Shown: positions 16,656 through 25,927, counted from the first letter of the stretch. The stretch is 46,698 bases of DNA from Muribaculaceae bacterium (GCA_023666425.1 JAMPCA010000012.1:1-46698), one strand, 5' to 3'. Program-made: numbers and translations. The notes: generated by a model from the sequence alone, not told the origin.

Positions 16656-16990
16656 TATTTGATCTTCTGTCCAATCCCGCATAGGATGCGCTCCACCTCC
16701 TCCGCCCGCCCTGCAAGCTGTACCAGAATCCGTCCCACACATTCTCTGTACTCCCTCTCAAACGGTTCCACCGGAACGATTCCATTTCCAATCTCATCGC
16801 AGATAATGATACAGTCTTCGTGGCTGTCCACATAGGACATAATCTCCGCCTCCGGGCAGCCCCCGCTCTCCATGCGCCGCCTGACCCACTGGTGAAGACG
16901 GTTGACAATCACCACATTTTCTTGCGAGGCATATTTATTTACCACATACTCCAGTTTTCCCTGCGCCGCTCCGCCGATGACCAATTTCAC
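16655..16990 (-). CDS. Mini-CobU: short adenosylcobinamide kinase-like protein
   Basis: 111 residues, against about 180 for normal CobU. It begins with a degenerate P-loop (KLVIGGAAQGKLEYV; the usual final GKS/T is GKL) and ends with the CobU C-terminal signature (CDEIGNGIVPVEPFEREYRECVG, then CGIGQKIK). The central region that holds the guanylylated histidine and the ECLTTxxxN stretch is missing. The GTG start at 16990 overlaps the cobS stop by 4 nt (GTGA) and has AGAGGGCTGGGAAC upstream; 213 nt of open frame before it lie inside cobS and are a shadow. A full CobU gene lies just upstream, so this is a paralogue with a partial active site. Regulatory, ligand-binding or partner roles are possible; none is proven. 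Confidence 0.75.
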   Translation of the reverse strand: MKLVIGGAAQGKLEYVVNKYASQENVVIVNRLHQWVRRRMESGGCPEAEIMSYVDSHEDCIIICDEIGNGIVPVEPFEREYRECVGRILVQLAGRAEEVERILCGIGQKIK

Positions 16991-17769
16991 GTTCCCAGCC
17001 CTCTTTCCATAAAAATATTGATAAACGCTGCGGCCGCTGTTATACAGACCTCGCAGAGAAGTATGAAATATCCCGACGTGTCGCCGGTGATTCCCCCAAA
17101 TTCCTTCCTGCTCCGATAGAAATAGCAGGCAAGCGCCAGCAACGCCGCCGCCGCACTCACAAGGCCTGCAAAACGTGACCAGAAGCACATCAGGCCAATA
17201 CATGCCATACCCTGCAGGCCAAGCGCGCCCTTCACGATTTTCTTATGAGAACAGCCTGCAACGGCTGAAAGCATCCCGTCCTTCTTTGCCAGCGGAAAGG
17301 AAACGGCACTGAGGCCGCACAGACAGCGCGACAGGAAAAAACCGGCGCACACGATTTTTAACAGCGCTTCCTCTTTGACCTCTGAGAACGCCCCCAAAAA
17401 GACCAGACCATAAACCGCAAGCAGGATCGCCGCAAATGCCCCGATATGGGAATCCTTTAGAATCTCCAGTTTTCTTTCCCTTGAACGGTAGGAATGTATG
17501 GCGTCCATGGTATCCATAAAGCCGTCGGCATGAAAGCCGCCCGTAAGAAAGACAGGAATCGCCACAGCAATCGCCGCCCTGCACAGACCGCCGATCTGAT
17601 ATATGCGGCACAGCCAGCTCCAGAAATAGATACAGCCGCCAATCAGCGCCCCCACCCACGGGAAAAAACAAAACACATATTTCATATCCTCCTCTTTCCA
17701 TGCAAACCGGCGCACCGGAATGACGGAATACATGGATACCGCGATTAAAAATGATTTTATTATTTGCAT
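16987..17769 (-). CDS. cobS: Adenosylcobinamide-GDP ribazoletransferase
   Basis: Polytopic membrane enzyme that joins adenosylcobinamide-GDP and alpha-ribazole(-phosphate) to complete the nucleotide loop. 260 residues with about six hydrophobic segments. The signature TGGFHADGFMDTMDA (metal-binding HxDGxxDTxDA) lies near residue 82; RKLEILKDSHIGAFA and GGITGDTSGY are also conserved. The ATG at 17769 has GGGGGAAAGG upstream, so the longer start at 17796 is rejected. It lies between cobU and the mini-CobU. Confidence 0.94.
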   Translation of the reverse strand: MQIIKSFLIAVSMYSVIPVRRFAWKEEDMKYVFCFFPWVGALIGGCIYFWSWLCRIYQIGGLCRAAIAVAIPVFLTGGFHADGFMDTMDAIHSYRSRERKLEILKDSHIGAFAAILLAVYGLVFLGAFSEVKEEALLKIVCAGFFLSRCLCGLSAVSFPLAKKDGMLSAVAGCSHKKIVKGALGLQGMACIGLMCFWSRFAGLVSAAAALLALACYFYRSRKEFGGITGDTSGYFILLCEVCITAAAAFINIFMERGLGT

Positions 17770-17796
17770 GATTCCTTTCCCCCGTGCCATCTGCAC

Positions 17797-18348
17797 TCAC
17801 GATTCCTTTAGCATCAACGGGATCCCTGCCACCACTTCCACTACATTTTCCGCAAGTGCCGCCAGTCTCTGGTTGATTTTTCCCATCGCCCGTATGTAGG
17901 CCATGGTCGTTTCATCATAGACTACGCCGTCTTCAAACACATTGTCGCTGACCACGACAAGATGCGTTGTCTGCTCCCGCAAAAGCCCGATCTCCCCTGT
18001 GATTCGTTCTGTGACCTGTTGTTCTGTCCTGACCGCTCCCCCGGGAAACATTTCATTTGCGGTAAGGTTCGAGAGACATTCCAGCAAAACCGTCCGCTCC
18101 CCCTCCGCCATCTTTTCCAGCGCGCCGGAAATGGCTGCGGGCTGCTCGATTGTTAAAAAGCCTTTTCCTGCCCGCAGCCGCCTGTGCTTTTCCACTTTTC
18201 GCTTTCCTTCCCCGTCAAAAACCTGCATCGTTGCAAGATAATATTTCTTCATCGCAGAGCCCGCTCCCTCCTGCGCCAGAGCCACCGCCGTTGTCTCCGC
18301 GTAAGAGGATTTCCCGCTTCCGCTTCCTCCAAGCACCAAAACCATCAT
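17797..18348 (-). CDS. cobU: Adenosylcobinamide kinase / guanylyltransferase
   Basis: 183 residues. N-terminal P-loop VLGGSGSGKSSYAE, the basic KHRRLR carrying the histidine expected to be guanylylated, and LLECLSNLTANEMF are the CobU marks. It phosphorylates adenosylcobinamide and transfers GMP to it. The segment normally reading TNEVGxGIVP is altered here to SDNVFEDGVVYDETTMAYI, and the usual GIGxKIK end is replaced by AGIPLMLKES. Those two C-terminal signatures are instead kept in the mini-CobU two genes downstream. The start overlaps the cobT stop by 4 nt. Confidence 0.88.
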   Translation of the reverse strand: MMVLVLGGSGSGKSSYAETTAVALAQEGAGSAMKKYYLATMQVFDGEGKRKVEKHRRLRAGKGFLTIEQPAAISGALEKMAEGERTVLLECLSNLTANEMFPGGAVRTEQQVTERITGEIGLLREQTTHLVVVSDNVFEDGVVYDETTMAYIRAMGKINQRLAALAENVVEVVAGIPLMLKES

Positions 18349-19445
18349 GTCTGTCCATACCTCTCATACTGCTTTAGCCGGATATCGGAAAAGAGAACGC
18401 CCCTGCGGTAGACGGACAACGCCATTTCCAAAAGCGAGAGCATCATCACCGCGCCCGTGCCCTCCCCCAGCGCCATTTCCGCGTTTATCACAGGCTCCAG
18501 GTTTAGCGCGGTTAGCAGCTGCTCCACCGCCGGTTCTTTTCCCTTGTGCGACGGGATCAGATACGCGATTGTCCCCTGCACAATTCTTTCTGCAAGCAAG
18601 GCCGCTGTCAGGCTGATCACACCGTCGAGCACGACCGGGATATGAAACATGCCCCCGCCGATGCAAACGCCCGCAAGCCCCGCAATGTCCAGTCCCCCGA
18701 CGCTCTTTAGTACGGTGAGCGGTCCGGCGTGACAGAGTCCGTATTTTTGAACTGCATCCGCAATCACCTTCTTCTTCTTCTGCAATCGTTCATCGCAAAG
18801 GCCGGCGCCTCTTCCTGTCACCGCATCCACCTCACACCCCAACAGCGCCGCCGCCAGTGCGCTGCTCGTCGTCGTATTCCCGATTCCCATCTCCCCGGTC
18901 GCAAGAATCTGAAATCCGTTCTTTTTACAGTCTTCCACGATTTCTATACCGGTAAAAATTGCCCGGATGGCCTCCTCTTCCGTCATTGCCGGTTCTTTGT
19001 TAAAATTTCGGGTTCCGCGGCGGATTTTTCTGTCGAGGACTCCCGCAATCGGTTCTTTTTGATTGATTCCAATATCCACCGGAATGGTTTTTACCCCGGC
19101 CGCGGCCGCCATGCTTCCCACGGACGATGCGCCCCTGCCCATCTGCTCTGCGACTGCCGCCGTGACTTCCTGCCCGGACTGGCTTACGCCCTCCTCCACG
19201 ATTCCATTGTCCGCGCACATGATGATGAGCGCCTTTTTGGAAAGGTCGATATTGTCCGTGCCGAGGATGGCTCCTGTCTGCGCAATGAGCTTCTCGAATC
19301 TTCCCATCCCGTCCAGGGGCTTTGCTATGGAATCCCAGTTTTTCAGTACCTTTTCATATATTCTGCAATCCGGCGGCTCCAGCACCAGCTCCTTAAGCAT
19401 CTGCTCTGCAGGGCGTCCGGATCTCTGCCTCTTTAAGTATTCCAT
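18345..19445 (-). CDS. cobT: Nicotinate-nucleotide-dimethylbenzimidazole phosphoribosyltransferase
   Basis: CobT activates the lower-ligand base as alpha-ribazole phosphate. 366 residues; conserved marks: [75 protein letters not shown] and the catalytic-glutamate region [16 protein letters not shown]. The ATG at 19445 is preceded by GGAGGAGATCT and overlaps the cbiP 3' end by 53 nt. No lower-ligand synthesis genes are visible, so the base specificity cannot be told from the window. Confidence 0.95.
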   Translation of the reverse strand: MEYLKRQRSGRPAEQMLKELVLEPPDCRIYEKVLKNWDSIAKPLDGMGRFEKLIAQTGAILGTDNIDLSKKALIIMCADNGIVEEGVSQSGQEVTAAVAEQMGRGASSVGSMAAAAGVKTIPVDIGINQKEPIAGVLDRKIRRGTRNFNKEPAMTEEEAIRAIFTGIEIVEDCKKNGFQILATGEMGIGNTTTSSALAAALLGCEVDAVTGRGAGLCDERLQKKKKVIADAVQKYGLCHAGPLTVLKSVGGLDIAGLAGVCIGGGMFHIPVVLDGVISLTAALLAERIVQGTIAYLIPSHKGKEPAVEQLLTALNLEPVINAEMALGEGTGAVMMLSLLEMALSVYRRGVLFSDIRLKQYERYGQT

Positions 19446-20892
19446 AGATCTCCTCCATGTTCAGATATTCTGATAAAACATCTGCCAGATGATCATACTG
19501 TTTTTCTTTGAACGCCTGATAATCCATGCAGGATATATCCGCAGATAAAGCTTTCTTCTCCGCCAGTGCCTGCACGAGGGCTGCCGCCACCCTGCCGCGG
19601 TCAAAAATCCCGTGAATATATGTTCCGCATACATTTTTATTTTTCCCGGTCACAAAGACGGCTTTTTCCGAAGGCTCCTGCGGGTTCTCCGCGCTGTCGC
19701 CCATATGGATCTCATAGCCGTCAAACGCAAGCCCGGACAGCACGGAAAAAAATCCTTCCATTTGATTTACTGTTCCATGCACCTGACGGCGCACCTTTTC
19801 ATCTTTCAATTCTGTAGTGACATGCAGCAGACCCATGCCCTTCATGCTTCCGCCGCACTCCACTCCCCCGGGGTCAGAAATCTCCTCACCCAGCATCTGG
19901 TATCCGCCGCAGATCCCGCAGACCGGTATCTGTTCCGCCAGTTTTATTACCGCCGCCTCCAGCCCGTTGCCGCGCATCCAGCCGAGGTCGCTCATGGTAT
20001 TCTTGCTGCCCGGCAGAAAAATGATATCCGGAAAGCCCAGTTCCTCCGCCAGCGCAACATAGCGCACAGACGCTTCCGGTATCTGCTCAAACACATTGAA
20101 ATCCGTAAAATTGGAGATCCGCGGATAGCGGATAACCGCAAGATCAATTGTCCCACGTTCCTTTTTCCGGAAGCGGTCTGTCAGGCTGTCCTCGTCCTCT
20201 AACTGTAGATCCATATAGGGGACGACGCCCGCGACCTTTATGCCGCCCTTTTCCTCCAGTATCCGGATGCCGGGCTCCAGCAGGGAGCGGTCTCCCCGGA
20301 ATTTGTTGATGACCAGTCCCCGGACGCGCGCCCGCTCTTCCTCTGTCAGCAGCATCAGCGTTCCCAAAAGCTGTGCAAATACGCCTCCTCTGTCAATATC
20401 GCCGACCAGCAGTACCGGGGCGTCCACAAGCTCTGCCAGCCCCATATTGACGATATCATTTTCGCGCAGATTGATCTCCGCCGGACTTCCGGCCCCCTCG
20501 ATCACAATGATATCCGCCAGCTCCTCCAGCTTCCGGAAGGCGCTTACGATAGCGGGAAGCAGCCTGCGCTTGTAAGAAAAATACTCCCGCGCACTCATAT
20601 TTCCCAGCACCCGCCCGTTGACAATGACCTGCGAGCCTGTATGGTCTGTCGGTTTTAACAAAACCGGATTCATGCAGACCAGCGGCGCCAGCCCTGCCGC
20701 TTCCGCCTGCATGACCTGCGCCCTTCCCATCTCAAGCCCTTCCTCTGTGACAAAAGAATTGAGTGCCATATTCTGCGACTTAAAGGGCGCCACCCGGTAT
20801 CCGTCCCGCTTCATAAGCCTGCATAAGCCCGCGGTCAAAAGGCTCTTTCCCGCGCCGGACATGGTTCCCTGAATCATAATCGTCTTTGCCAT
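19393..20892 (-). CDS. cbiP: Cobyric acid synthase (glutamine-hydrolysing)
   Basis: CbiP/CobQ amidates the b, d, e and g side chains of adenosylcobyrinate a,c-diamide. 499 residues. N-terminal ATP domain: [45 protein letters not shown] and [12 protein letters not shown]-terminal glutaminase: [12 protein letters not shown], nucleophile in [15 protein letters not shown] and GTYIHGIFD. Of the two tandem ATGs I take the second, six bases after GAGAGG. It starts 10 nt after the ABC ATPase stop, so the transport genes and biosynthesis genes are one operon. Confidence 0.95.
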   Translation of the reverse strand: MAKTIMIQGTMSGAGKSLLTAGLCRLMKRDGYRVAPFKSQNMALNSFVTEEGLEMGRAQVMQAEAAGLAPLVCMNPVLLKPTDHTGSQVIVNGRVLGNMSAREYFSYKRRLLPAIVSAFRKLEELADIIVIEGAGSPAEINLRENDIVNMGLAELVDAPVLLVGDIDRGGVFAQLLGTLMLLTEEERARVRGLVINKFRGDRSLLEPGIRILEEKGGIKVAGVVPYMDLQLEDEDSLTDRFRKKERGTIDLAVIRYPRISNFTDFNVFEQIPEASVRYVALAEELGFPDIIFLPGSKNTMSDLGWMRGNGLEAAVIKLAEQIPVCGICGGYQMLGEEISDPGGVECGGSMKGMGLLHVTTELKDEKVRRQVHGTVNQMEGFFSVLSGLAFDGYEIHMGDSAENPQEPSEKAVFVTGKNKNVCGTYIHGIFDRGRVAAALVQALAEKKALSADISCMDYQAFKEKQYDHLADVLSEYLNMEEIYGILKEAEIRTPCRADA

Positions 20893-20902
20893 CATTTCCC
20901 TC

Positions 20903-21691
20903 TCAATATGCGCCCAGCTGTTCGATATACGAAAGCATCTTCTCATTTCCCCGAAAGTCTGCTTTATCAATATCAAATAGGCGTTCTATAAAATCCGATT
21001 CGAAAATCTCTTCCGGCGTCCCGTAGCGTTCCACATATTCGCCTTTCAGGCAGAGGATTTTATCGGAAACAATCTTTGCAAAAGCAAGCTCGTGCAGCGA
21101 CATGATGACGGTCAGCCCTCTTTTTTCCCGCAGCTCCTGCAATAATGATAAAAATTCAAGCTTATATTTGACGTCCAGATAAGAGGTCGGCTCATCCAGT
21201 ATCACGACCTCCGGCTCCTGGCAGATGGCTCTCGCCAGCATGACTCTCTGCTTCTGGCCGTCGCTGATCCGGCTGAAATCCTTTTCGCTGATATCTGTTA
21301 TGTGCGTAAGCTCCATCACTTCGCGCACGATTTTCTCATCCTCATCTGTCAGTATGCCAAACCAGCCGGTATAGGGATAACGCCCGGACGCCACCATATC
21401 CCTGCAGCTTTTCAGTTCCGCCTTTACTTTCTCCGTGAACACGACGGACATTTTTTTCGCAAGTGCAGACGGCCGCACCCTGGAGATATCCTCCTCCCCA
21501 ATATACGCTGTTCCCCCAAGCATCCGGAGCTGTCCGGCAATACTTTTTAAAACCGTAGATTTTCCTGCGCCGTTTGCGCCGATCAGGCATAAAATTTCTC
21601 CCTTCGGCAGCGCGATTTCGATATCTTTTATCAGTGGCTGACTGTCATAGCCCACACACATTTTTTTCGTAAAAAAATAGTAATTCTTCAT
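20903..21691 (-). CDS. FecE/BtuD-type ABC transporter ATPase
   Basis: 262-residue ATPase of the iron-siderophore/B12/haem importer family. Walker [15 protein letters not shown] near residue 38, signature-like [16 protein letters not shown] (the usual LSGG is ISDG), Walker [13 protein letters not shown] and H-loop SLHELAFA. The ATG at 21691 overlaps the permease stop by 4 nt and has AAAAGGG upstream; the 94-codon extension of the frame is inside the permease gene. It energises import together with the permease and binding protein encoded upstream, probably of a corrinoid, cobalt complex or haem-like compound. Confidence 0.9.
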   Translation of the reverse strand: MKNYYFFTKKMCVGYDSQPLIKDIEIALPKGEILCLIGANGAGKSTVLKSIAGQLRMLGGTAYIGEEDISRVRPSALAKKMSVVFTEKVKAELKSCRDMVASGRYPYTGWFGILTDEDEKIVREVMELTHITDISEKDFSRISDGQKQRVMLARAICQEPEVVILDEPTSYLDVKYKLEFLSLLQELREKRGLTVIMSLHELAFAKIVSDKILCLKGEYVERYGTPEEIFESDFIERLFDIDKADFRGNEKMLSYIEQLGAY

Positions 21692-22698
21692 GCTTTTTTC
21701 CCTTTTATGATCCAGAGCACTACCGGCGCGCCAAAAATAGCCGTCACTGTGCTGATGCTCAGTTCTGTCGGCGCAAGCACGGTCTTTGCAATCAGATCGC
21801 AGAAGAGGCAAAAAGCGCTCCCCCCGGCAAAGCAGGCGGGTATCATCAAAATTGGTTCTGTGGTATGCAGCAGCTTTTTGACCAGATGCGGCACGGCGAT
21901 TCCGACAAAGGATACCGGCCCCGCAAACGCCACGATGCACGCGGACAAGAGGCTGGAAAAAATCACAAGGCACACGCGCAGAAGCTGCAGATTAACCCCC
22001 ACACTGTGCGCGTAGGCGTCTCCCAGCTGGTATGCGCCAAGCGGCTTTGCCATAAGAAAAACCGCAAGAAACACTGCAAAAACCACAAGAGTCATAATCT
22101 TTACGCTCTCCCATGTCATTCCCGAAAAGCTTCCCCGCGACCAGTTGTGGAGATTGACAATGTCTGCGTCGCTGGCAAAGGTAACGACCAGCTCTGTGAC
22201 CGCCGAACAGATGTAGCCGATCATAACTCCGCTGACCACCAGCATGGACATATGATGAACCCGGTGGGACATCAGCAATACAAATCCCATCGACAGCATG
22301 GCTCCGGTAAACGCCGCCACGATCATGGCCGGCGAGGTCACCCGGACGCCTCTTCCCATAAAAAAGACCATCACAAGCGCCACCACCATTTTTGCCCCGG
22401 AGGAAATTCCCAAAACAAACGGCCCCGCAATCGGATTATTAAAAAATGTCTGCAAAAGATAGCCGGCAAGTGAAAGCGCGCCGCCGAGCACCAGCACTGC
22501 CGCCGCCCGGGGAAGCCGGATATCCCGCAGGATCCTTGCGATCGTCTCATCTCCCTCCTGCCCCCCGAATACTGCCGCCAGCTCCGGCAATGCAATCCCG
22601 ACACTTCCAATGCAAATGTTCAAAATAAAAAAGAGAAACACGCAGGCGCCAAGCAGAAGGAACGCCGTCATGTATCTGCGTTTTCTGTTATGCTCCAT
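21688..22698 (-). CDS. FecCD-type ABC transporter permease
   Basis: 336 residues, about nine or ten transmembrane segments, typical of BtuC/FecCD. Conserved LPRAAAVLVLGGALSLAGYLLQTFFNNPIAGPFVLGISSGA, GVMIGYICSAVTELV, WSRGSFSG and the cytoplasmic coupling loop VGIAVPHLVKKLL. GGGGGGATTCC precedes the ATG. It forms a transporter with the adjoining ATPase and the lipoprotein binding protein. Only one permease gene is present, so the channel is probably a homodimer as in BtuC2D2. Confidence 0.92.
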   Translation of the reverse strand: MEHNRKRRYMTAFLLLGACVFLFFILNICIGSVGIALPELAAVFGGQEGDETIARILRDIRLPRAAAVLVLGGALSLAGYLLQTFFNNPIAGPFVLGISSGAKMVVALVMVFFMGRGVRVTSPAMIVAAFTGAMLSMGFVLLMSHRVHHMSMLVVSGVMIGYICSAVTELVVTFASDADIVNLHNWSRGSFSGMTWESVKIMTLVVFAVFLAVFLMAKPLGAYQLGDAYAHSVGVNLQLLRVCLVIFSSLLSACIVAFAGPVSFVGIAVPHLVKKLLHTTEPILMIPACFAGGSAFCLFCDLIAKTVLAPTELSISTVTAIFGAPVVLWIIKGKKA

Positions 22699-22722
22699 GG
22701 AATCCCCCCTTCCGCCAGCCCG

Positions 22723-24609
22723 TCAGTCCAGATGGTAAAGATAGTGCATCGCATCCTTTTTTCCCTGCAGCATTGCATGGATATCCTCAATGATATATCC
22801 GATTGCAAGAGACTGCTGGTACATGTCGTTTGTGGTACACCAGACATTCCCGTTCTGCACTGCCTTAAAATCCGCCAGCAGCGCGCATTTGTCCACCAGC
22901 TCCTCCACACTGGAAACACCGCCGTCGATGGAGCTGTTATATATCAAAAAATCCGCATCCTTTGCGCCGGCATAGAATTCTTCTACCTGCATATTCAGGG
23001 TCGAGCGCCTTGTTTCAGGATCACCCAGATTCGGAAAAATATAGCTGCCTCCCGCAAGCCCGATCATCTTCGGCACATAATCAGAGGACTGGCGCACCTG
23101 CACCATGCCATTGGCTGTAATAAAAAAGAACGCGACCGTCTGATCTGTTTTTTCGGCTGCGCTTACGCTCTCAAGAATGGCCTCCTGATCCGCAAATATT
23201 CTCTCTGCCTCCTCTTCCTTTCCCAGAAGCGCCCCGTAAAATTTCACCCACTCCACCCTGCCAAGCGGATGCTGCTCATAGCTGGAATAGTCGATCATAA
23301 CGGGAATTCCAAAGCTCTCCAGATTTTCCATGACCTCCGGCGCGTGTGAAATCATCATGTTTTCGATGGCAAATGCACAGTCGCCGGAAAGCAAGATCTC
23401 GTAATCCGGCTGGTTGTATTTGCCCGCGTAGAGGATATTTCCCTTATGCATTTCCTCTCTGGCTTCCCCAATAAACCAGCCTTCCTCCTTTTGCCCTGAA
23501 AATGCAATGGTATCCAGTCCACCGAGTTCGCAAAACATGTCCATGGCAGAGGACGCCACCAGATAGATGTCCTTTACGGGACGCTTTAAGACCACAGTTT
23601 CTTTGTCCAAAGCCTGCGGCACTTCTTTCTCCTCCGGCACAAGCAACAGCCGTGTGCCGTCCATGGGAGTGCCCAGAAGAACATAGCCGCCCCCATAATA
23701 ATCGACTGTAAAATTTTGGGCATACTGCAATTCCATGCTTCCCTCATAAACCAGCGAGGGCACTGCCGTACCGGAATGAAATGTGACCGTATACTCGATT
23801 TCATGGGGTCTGCTCATCGCCACGGTATCGCCGATGACCACCACCGGCTCATCAAATGCAGGAACGGGAATCTCAAAGACAGAATCCCCCTCTGCATTGA
23901 CCGGCAGATATTTTTCTCCCCCTACGATCATATAATCATAATTCGGACTGCTCCACTGCACGGTCGCCGTCGCTTTTCCATCTGCCATACAAACAGACAC
24001 GGGGGATAAGATTTCCGCCTTTCCGCTCCCTCCCTCAAAAGTAATGTCCATGAGATATGTACCATTCTCCAGAGAAACCTCTTCATTTTGCTCATCCTGT
24101 TCCAGCGGCTGCGGATTTGAAACACGAACCTTATGGTCATACCATTTGCCTTTTGTTCCGACCAGCGCCAGATCGAATTCTGCATCCAGCACGGGAACGG
24201 GCACATCAAAACCGTAGACCTCCTCTGTCATGCCGTCGCTGTATGTCACGGTATCCTCTGTCGGGACAAGCAGCCCGGCTCCTTCTTTTGCCGCATCCTC
24301 TGCCAGCCCGGGATAAAGATTCAGGATGTTCTTTGAGGCGAGTGTAATATGGATCGTCATTTCCCCGTTTTCTACCGTCAGCGTTCCCTTGTTTTCATAT
24401 GCTTCATTGACGTGAAACATACTGCTGTCCGTTGTAAACTCTGCCGTATAAACACCGTCCGCCAGCTGCACCCCTGCGGCATCCGCGGCCACGGCATTCT
24501 CCGCATCTGCGGCCACGGCATTCTCCGCATCTGCTGTATGCTTGTCCACTCCACAACCGCACAGCAGGAGTATCGAAAGAAATGCAAGGACTGTTATGTA
24601 TTTTTTCAT
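22723..24609 (-). CDS. Lipoprotein substrate-binding protein with two NEAT-like repeats
   Basis: 628 residues, about twice a normal BtuF. Signal peptide with lipobox LLCGC (Cys19), so anchored outside the membrane. A low-complexity Ala/Asp linker (~24-48) follows, then two related beta-rich modules (~49-165 and ~170-285). Each has a DGxY start, an internal DGxxT and an IPVPxFD or VPVPVLD strand near the end, as in iron-transport-associated/NEAT-like domains. Residues ~330-620 form a class-III periplasmic binding fold (KDIYLVASSAMDMFCELGGLDTIAF, VMENLESFGIPVMIDYSS, DADFLIYNSS). NEAT domains bind haem, so a tetrapyrrole ligand (corrinoid, haem or porphyrin) is a reasonable inference. GGAGGCGAAGC precedes the ATG. 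Gene order places it between cbiK and the permease, under the cobalamin riboswitch. Confidence 0.8.
   Translation of the reverse strand: MKKYITVLAFLSILLLCGCGVDKHTADAENAVAADAENAVAADAAGVQLADGVYTAEFTTDSSMFHVNEAYENKGTLTVENGEMTIHITLASKNILNLYPGLAEDAAKEGAGLLVPTEDTVTYSDGMTEEVYGFDVPVPVLDAEFDLALVGTKGKWYDHKVRVSNPQPLEQDEQNEEVSLENGTYLMDITFEGGSGKAEILSPVSVCMADGKATATVQWSSPNYDYMIVGGEKYLPVNAEGDSVFEIPVPAFDEPVVVIGDTVAMSRPHEIEYTVTFHSGTAVPSLVYEGSMELQYAQNFTVDYYGGGYVLLGTPMDGTRLLLVPEEKEVPQALDKETVVLKRPVKDIYLVASSAMDMFCELGGLDTIAFSGQKEEGWFIGEAREEMHKGNILYAGKYNQPDYEILLSGDCAFAIENMMISHAPEVMENLESFGIPVMIDYSSYEQHPLGRVEWVKFYGALLGKEEEAERIFADQEAILESVSAAEKTDQTVAFFFITANGMVQVRQSSDYVPKMIGLAGGSYIFPNLGDPETRRSTLNMQVEEFYAGAKDADFLIYNSSIDGGVSSVEELVDKCALLADFKAVQNGNVWCTTNDMYQQSLAIGYIIEDIHAMLQGKKDAMHYLYHLD
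24481..24528. repeat. Two 24-bp tandem repeats in the lipoprotein linker
   Basis: Two direct copies of a 24-bp unit (24481-24504 and 24505-24528, one C/T difference) plus a partial third. They encode DAENAVAA twice in the flexible linker after the lipobox. Copy number could vary between strains without shifting frame. Confidence 0.85.
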
Positions 24610-24625
24610 GCTTCGCCTCCGCCCG

Positions 24626-25783
24626 TTACTCCTGCATTACATCCGCCGTATGCTGTACATAGAGCTCCTGAATGGCTTCAATGGAACCAAGCCCCGCAAT
24701 CTGTACCTCTACACTCTCGAAACTCCCGGAAGCCTCAAACATACTGAGCCAGGAATCCTCCTCTTCTCCTGCCATGTCGTTGTTGGCGTGATCGCCTGCC
24801 ACCACCATCAGCGGACGGAGAATCACTTTGGTATAACCGGCCTGCTTCACAGCGTCGATGACGGCCTCGCAGGCAGTCTCCTCCGGATCGCCCTCCACCG
24901 TGCCGATAAACACATTCTTATATCCCAGCGCATCCATCTGCGACTGCATCTGGCTGTAGGATACCTTCGCCGTATGGAACGTCCCATGCCCCATAAACAC
25001 AAATGCTGCACCGTCCTCCACCGCCGCATGTAGATCCTCATATCCGGCGTCCTTTACCGCCGTCTCCGTGAGTGCCTTTGCAACAATCTCTTTATCCGCA
25101 TTGATCACCGTGGCGTCCGTGCCAACCTCGCCGAGAAGCGGCTCTGCAACCTTTACAGTCTCAAAGCGGTCTTTGTATGCTTCAACGGCTTCCATCAGCT
25201 CGTCATATTCTGCCCCATGCATCAGATGCGTCGGCTGTACGACTAAATTCTTCACTCCATTTGCCACCGCGCGCTCCAGCGCCTGCTGCGTATTGTCGAT
25301 GAACTCCCCGTCGCGCGCCTGCACATGATTGATAATAATCTGCGCTGTAAAAGCCCTTCGCACCGACCAGCCGGGATTGGCGGCTGCAATGGCATCCTCA
25401 ATGCCCCTGATGTCGTCTGCCCGGCTGCCGTTGAAGGAAGTTCCGAAGCTGACGACCAGTATTTCATTCTCTCCGATATCATCCTGATTGCGCGGATCGT
25501 CCTTCGACGCGTCACCCGTATCCCTGCCAAAATAATCGGGGTCGGCTTCTTCCCCTTCCACCAGCGCTTTCTGCGCATCCGTCAGCGCGTCCCACGCCTC
25601 TTTGGCCTGCGCACACTGCGCATCGGTATCCTCTGTCCACTCCTGCACATAAATGGCGTCAATCAGCGCGGCGACCTGATCCGCCGCTTCCTGATCCGAC
25701 ACTGCCTCCTTCGTACAGCCGGTCAATACACATGCGCCGGTCAGGACGCCCGCCAATAAGGTAACTGCTACTTTCTTTTTCAT
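24626..25783 (-). CDS. cbiK: Lipoprotein-type cobaltochelatase CbiK
   Basis: 385 residues, about 120 more than cytosolic CbiK. A signal peptide ends in lipobox VLTGC (Cys23). Residues ~30-75 are a short helical module ending WDALTDAQKALVEG, then an acidic linker. From ~107 the chelatase fold runs EILVVSFGTSFNGSRADDIRGIEDAI, with candidate metal-binding histidines in QPTHLMHGAEYDE and in FMGHGTFHTAKVSY, and the EPLLGEVG segment between them. CbiK inserts Co2+ into sirohydrochlorin in the cytosol, whereas this version is exported and tethered, as in the periplasmic CbiK of Desulfovibrio. It is the first gene after the riboswitch, with AGGAGAGAAC before the ATG. It may instead bind or load cobalt or haem for the adjoining transporter. 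Confidence 0.85.
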   Translation of the reverse strand: MKKKVAVTLLAGVLTGACVLTGCTKEAVSDQEAADQVAALIDAIYVQEWTEDTDAQCAQAKEAWDALTDAQKALVEGEEADPDYFGRDTGDASKDDPRNQDDIGENEILVVSFGTSFNGSRADDIRGIEDAIAAANPGWSVRRAFTAQIIINHVQARDGEFIDNTQQALERAVANGVKNLVVQPTHLMHGAEYDELMEAVEAYKDRFETVKVAEPLLGEVGTDATVINADKEIVAKALTETAVKDAGYEDLHAAVEDGAAFVFMGHGTFHTAKVSYSQMQSQMDALGYKNVFIGTVEGDPEETACEAVIDAVKQAGYTKVILRPLMVVAGDHANNDMAGEEEDSWLSMFEASGSFESVEVQIAGLGSIEAIQELYVQHTADVMQE

Positions 25784-25822
25784 GTTCTCTCCTCTTTCCT
25801 GTTCCTTACATATTATTTTGTA

Positions 25823-25861
25823 TAAAAAAATCCTTTACCATAACATAACTACGGTAAAGGA
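25823..25861 (-). terminator. Riboswitch-controlled intrinsic terminator
   Basis: On the minus strand TCCTTTACC, a 13-nt loop, then GGTAAAGGA (perfect 9-bp stem), followed by seven T. It sits between the cobalamin aptamer and cbiK, about 40 nt before the start codon, where a transcription-attenuating expression platform would be. Confidence 0.85.
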
Positions 25862-25878
25862 ATGATACGCAAAATAAG

Positions 25879-25927
25879 CCTGCAGAATACACCGACGCCT
25901 GCAATCGTCCATCGTGCTTTCTGCAAG
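25879..25927 (-). other. Intermediate stem-loop of the riboswitch expression platform
   Basis: Between aptamer and terminator the RNA can fold CUUGCAGAA against UUCUGCAGG (one G-U pair), enclosing inner CAC/GUG and GACG/CGUC pairings. Together this gives a long structured arm. It may insulate the terminator or be part of the switching helix; no alternative pairing with the terminator was proven. Confidence 0.4.
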
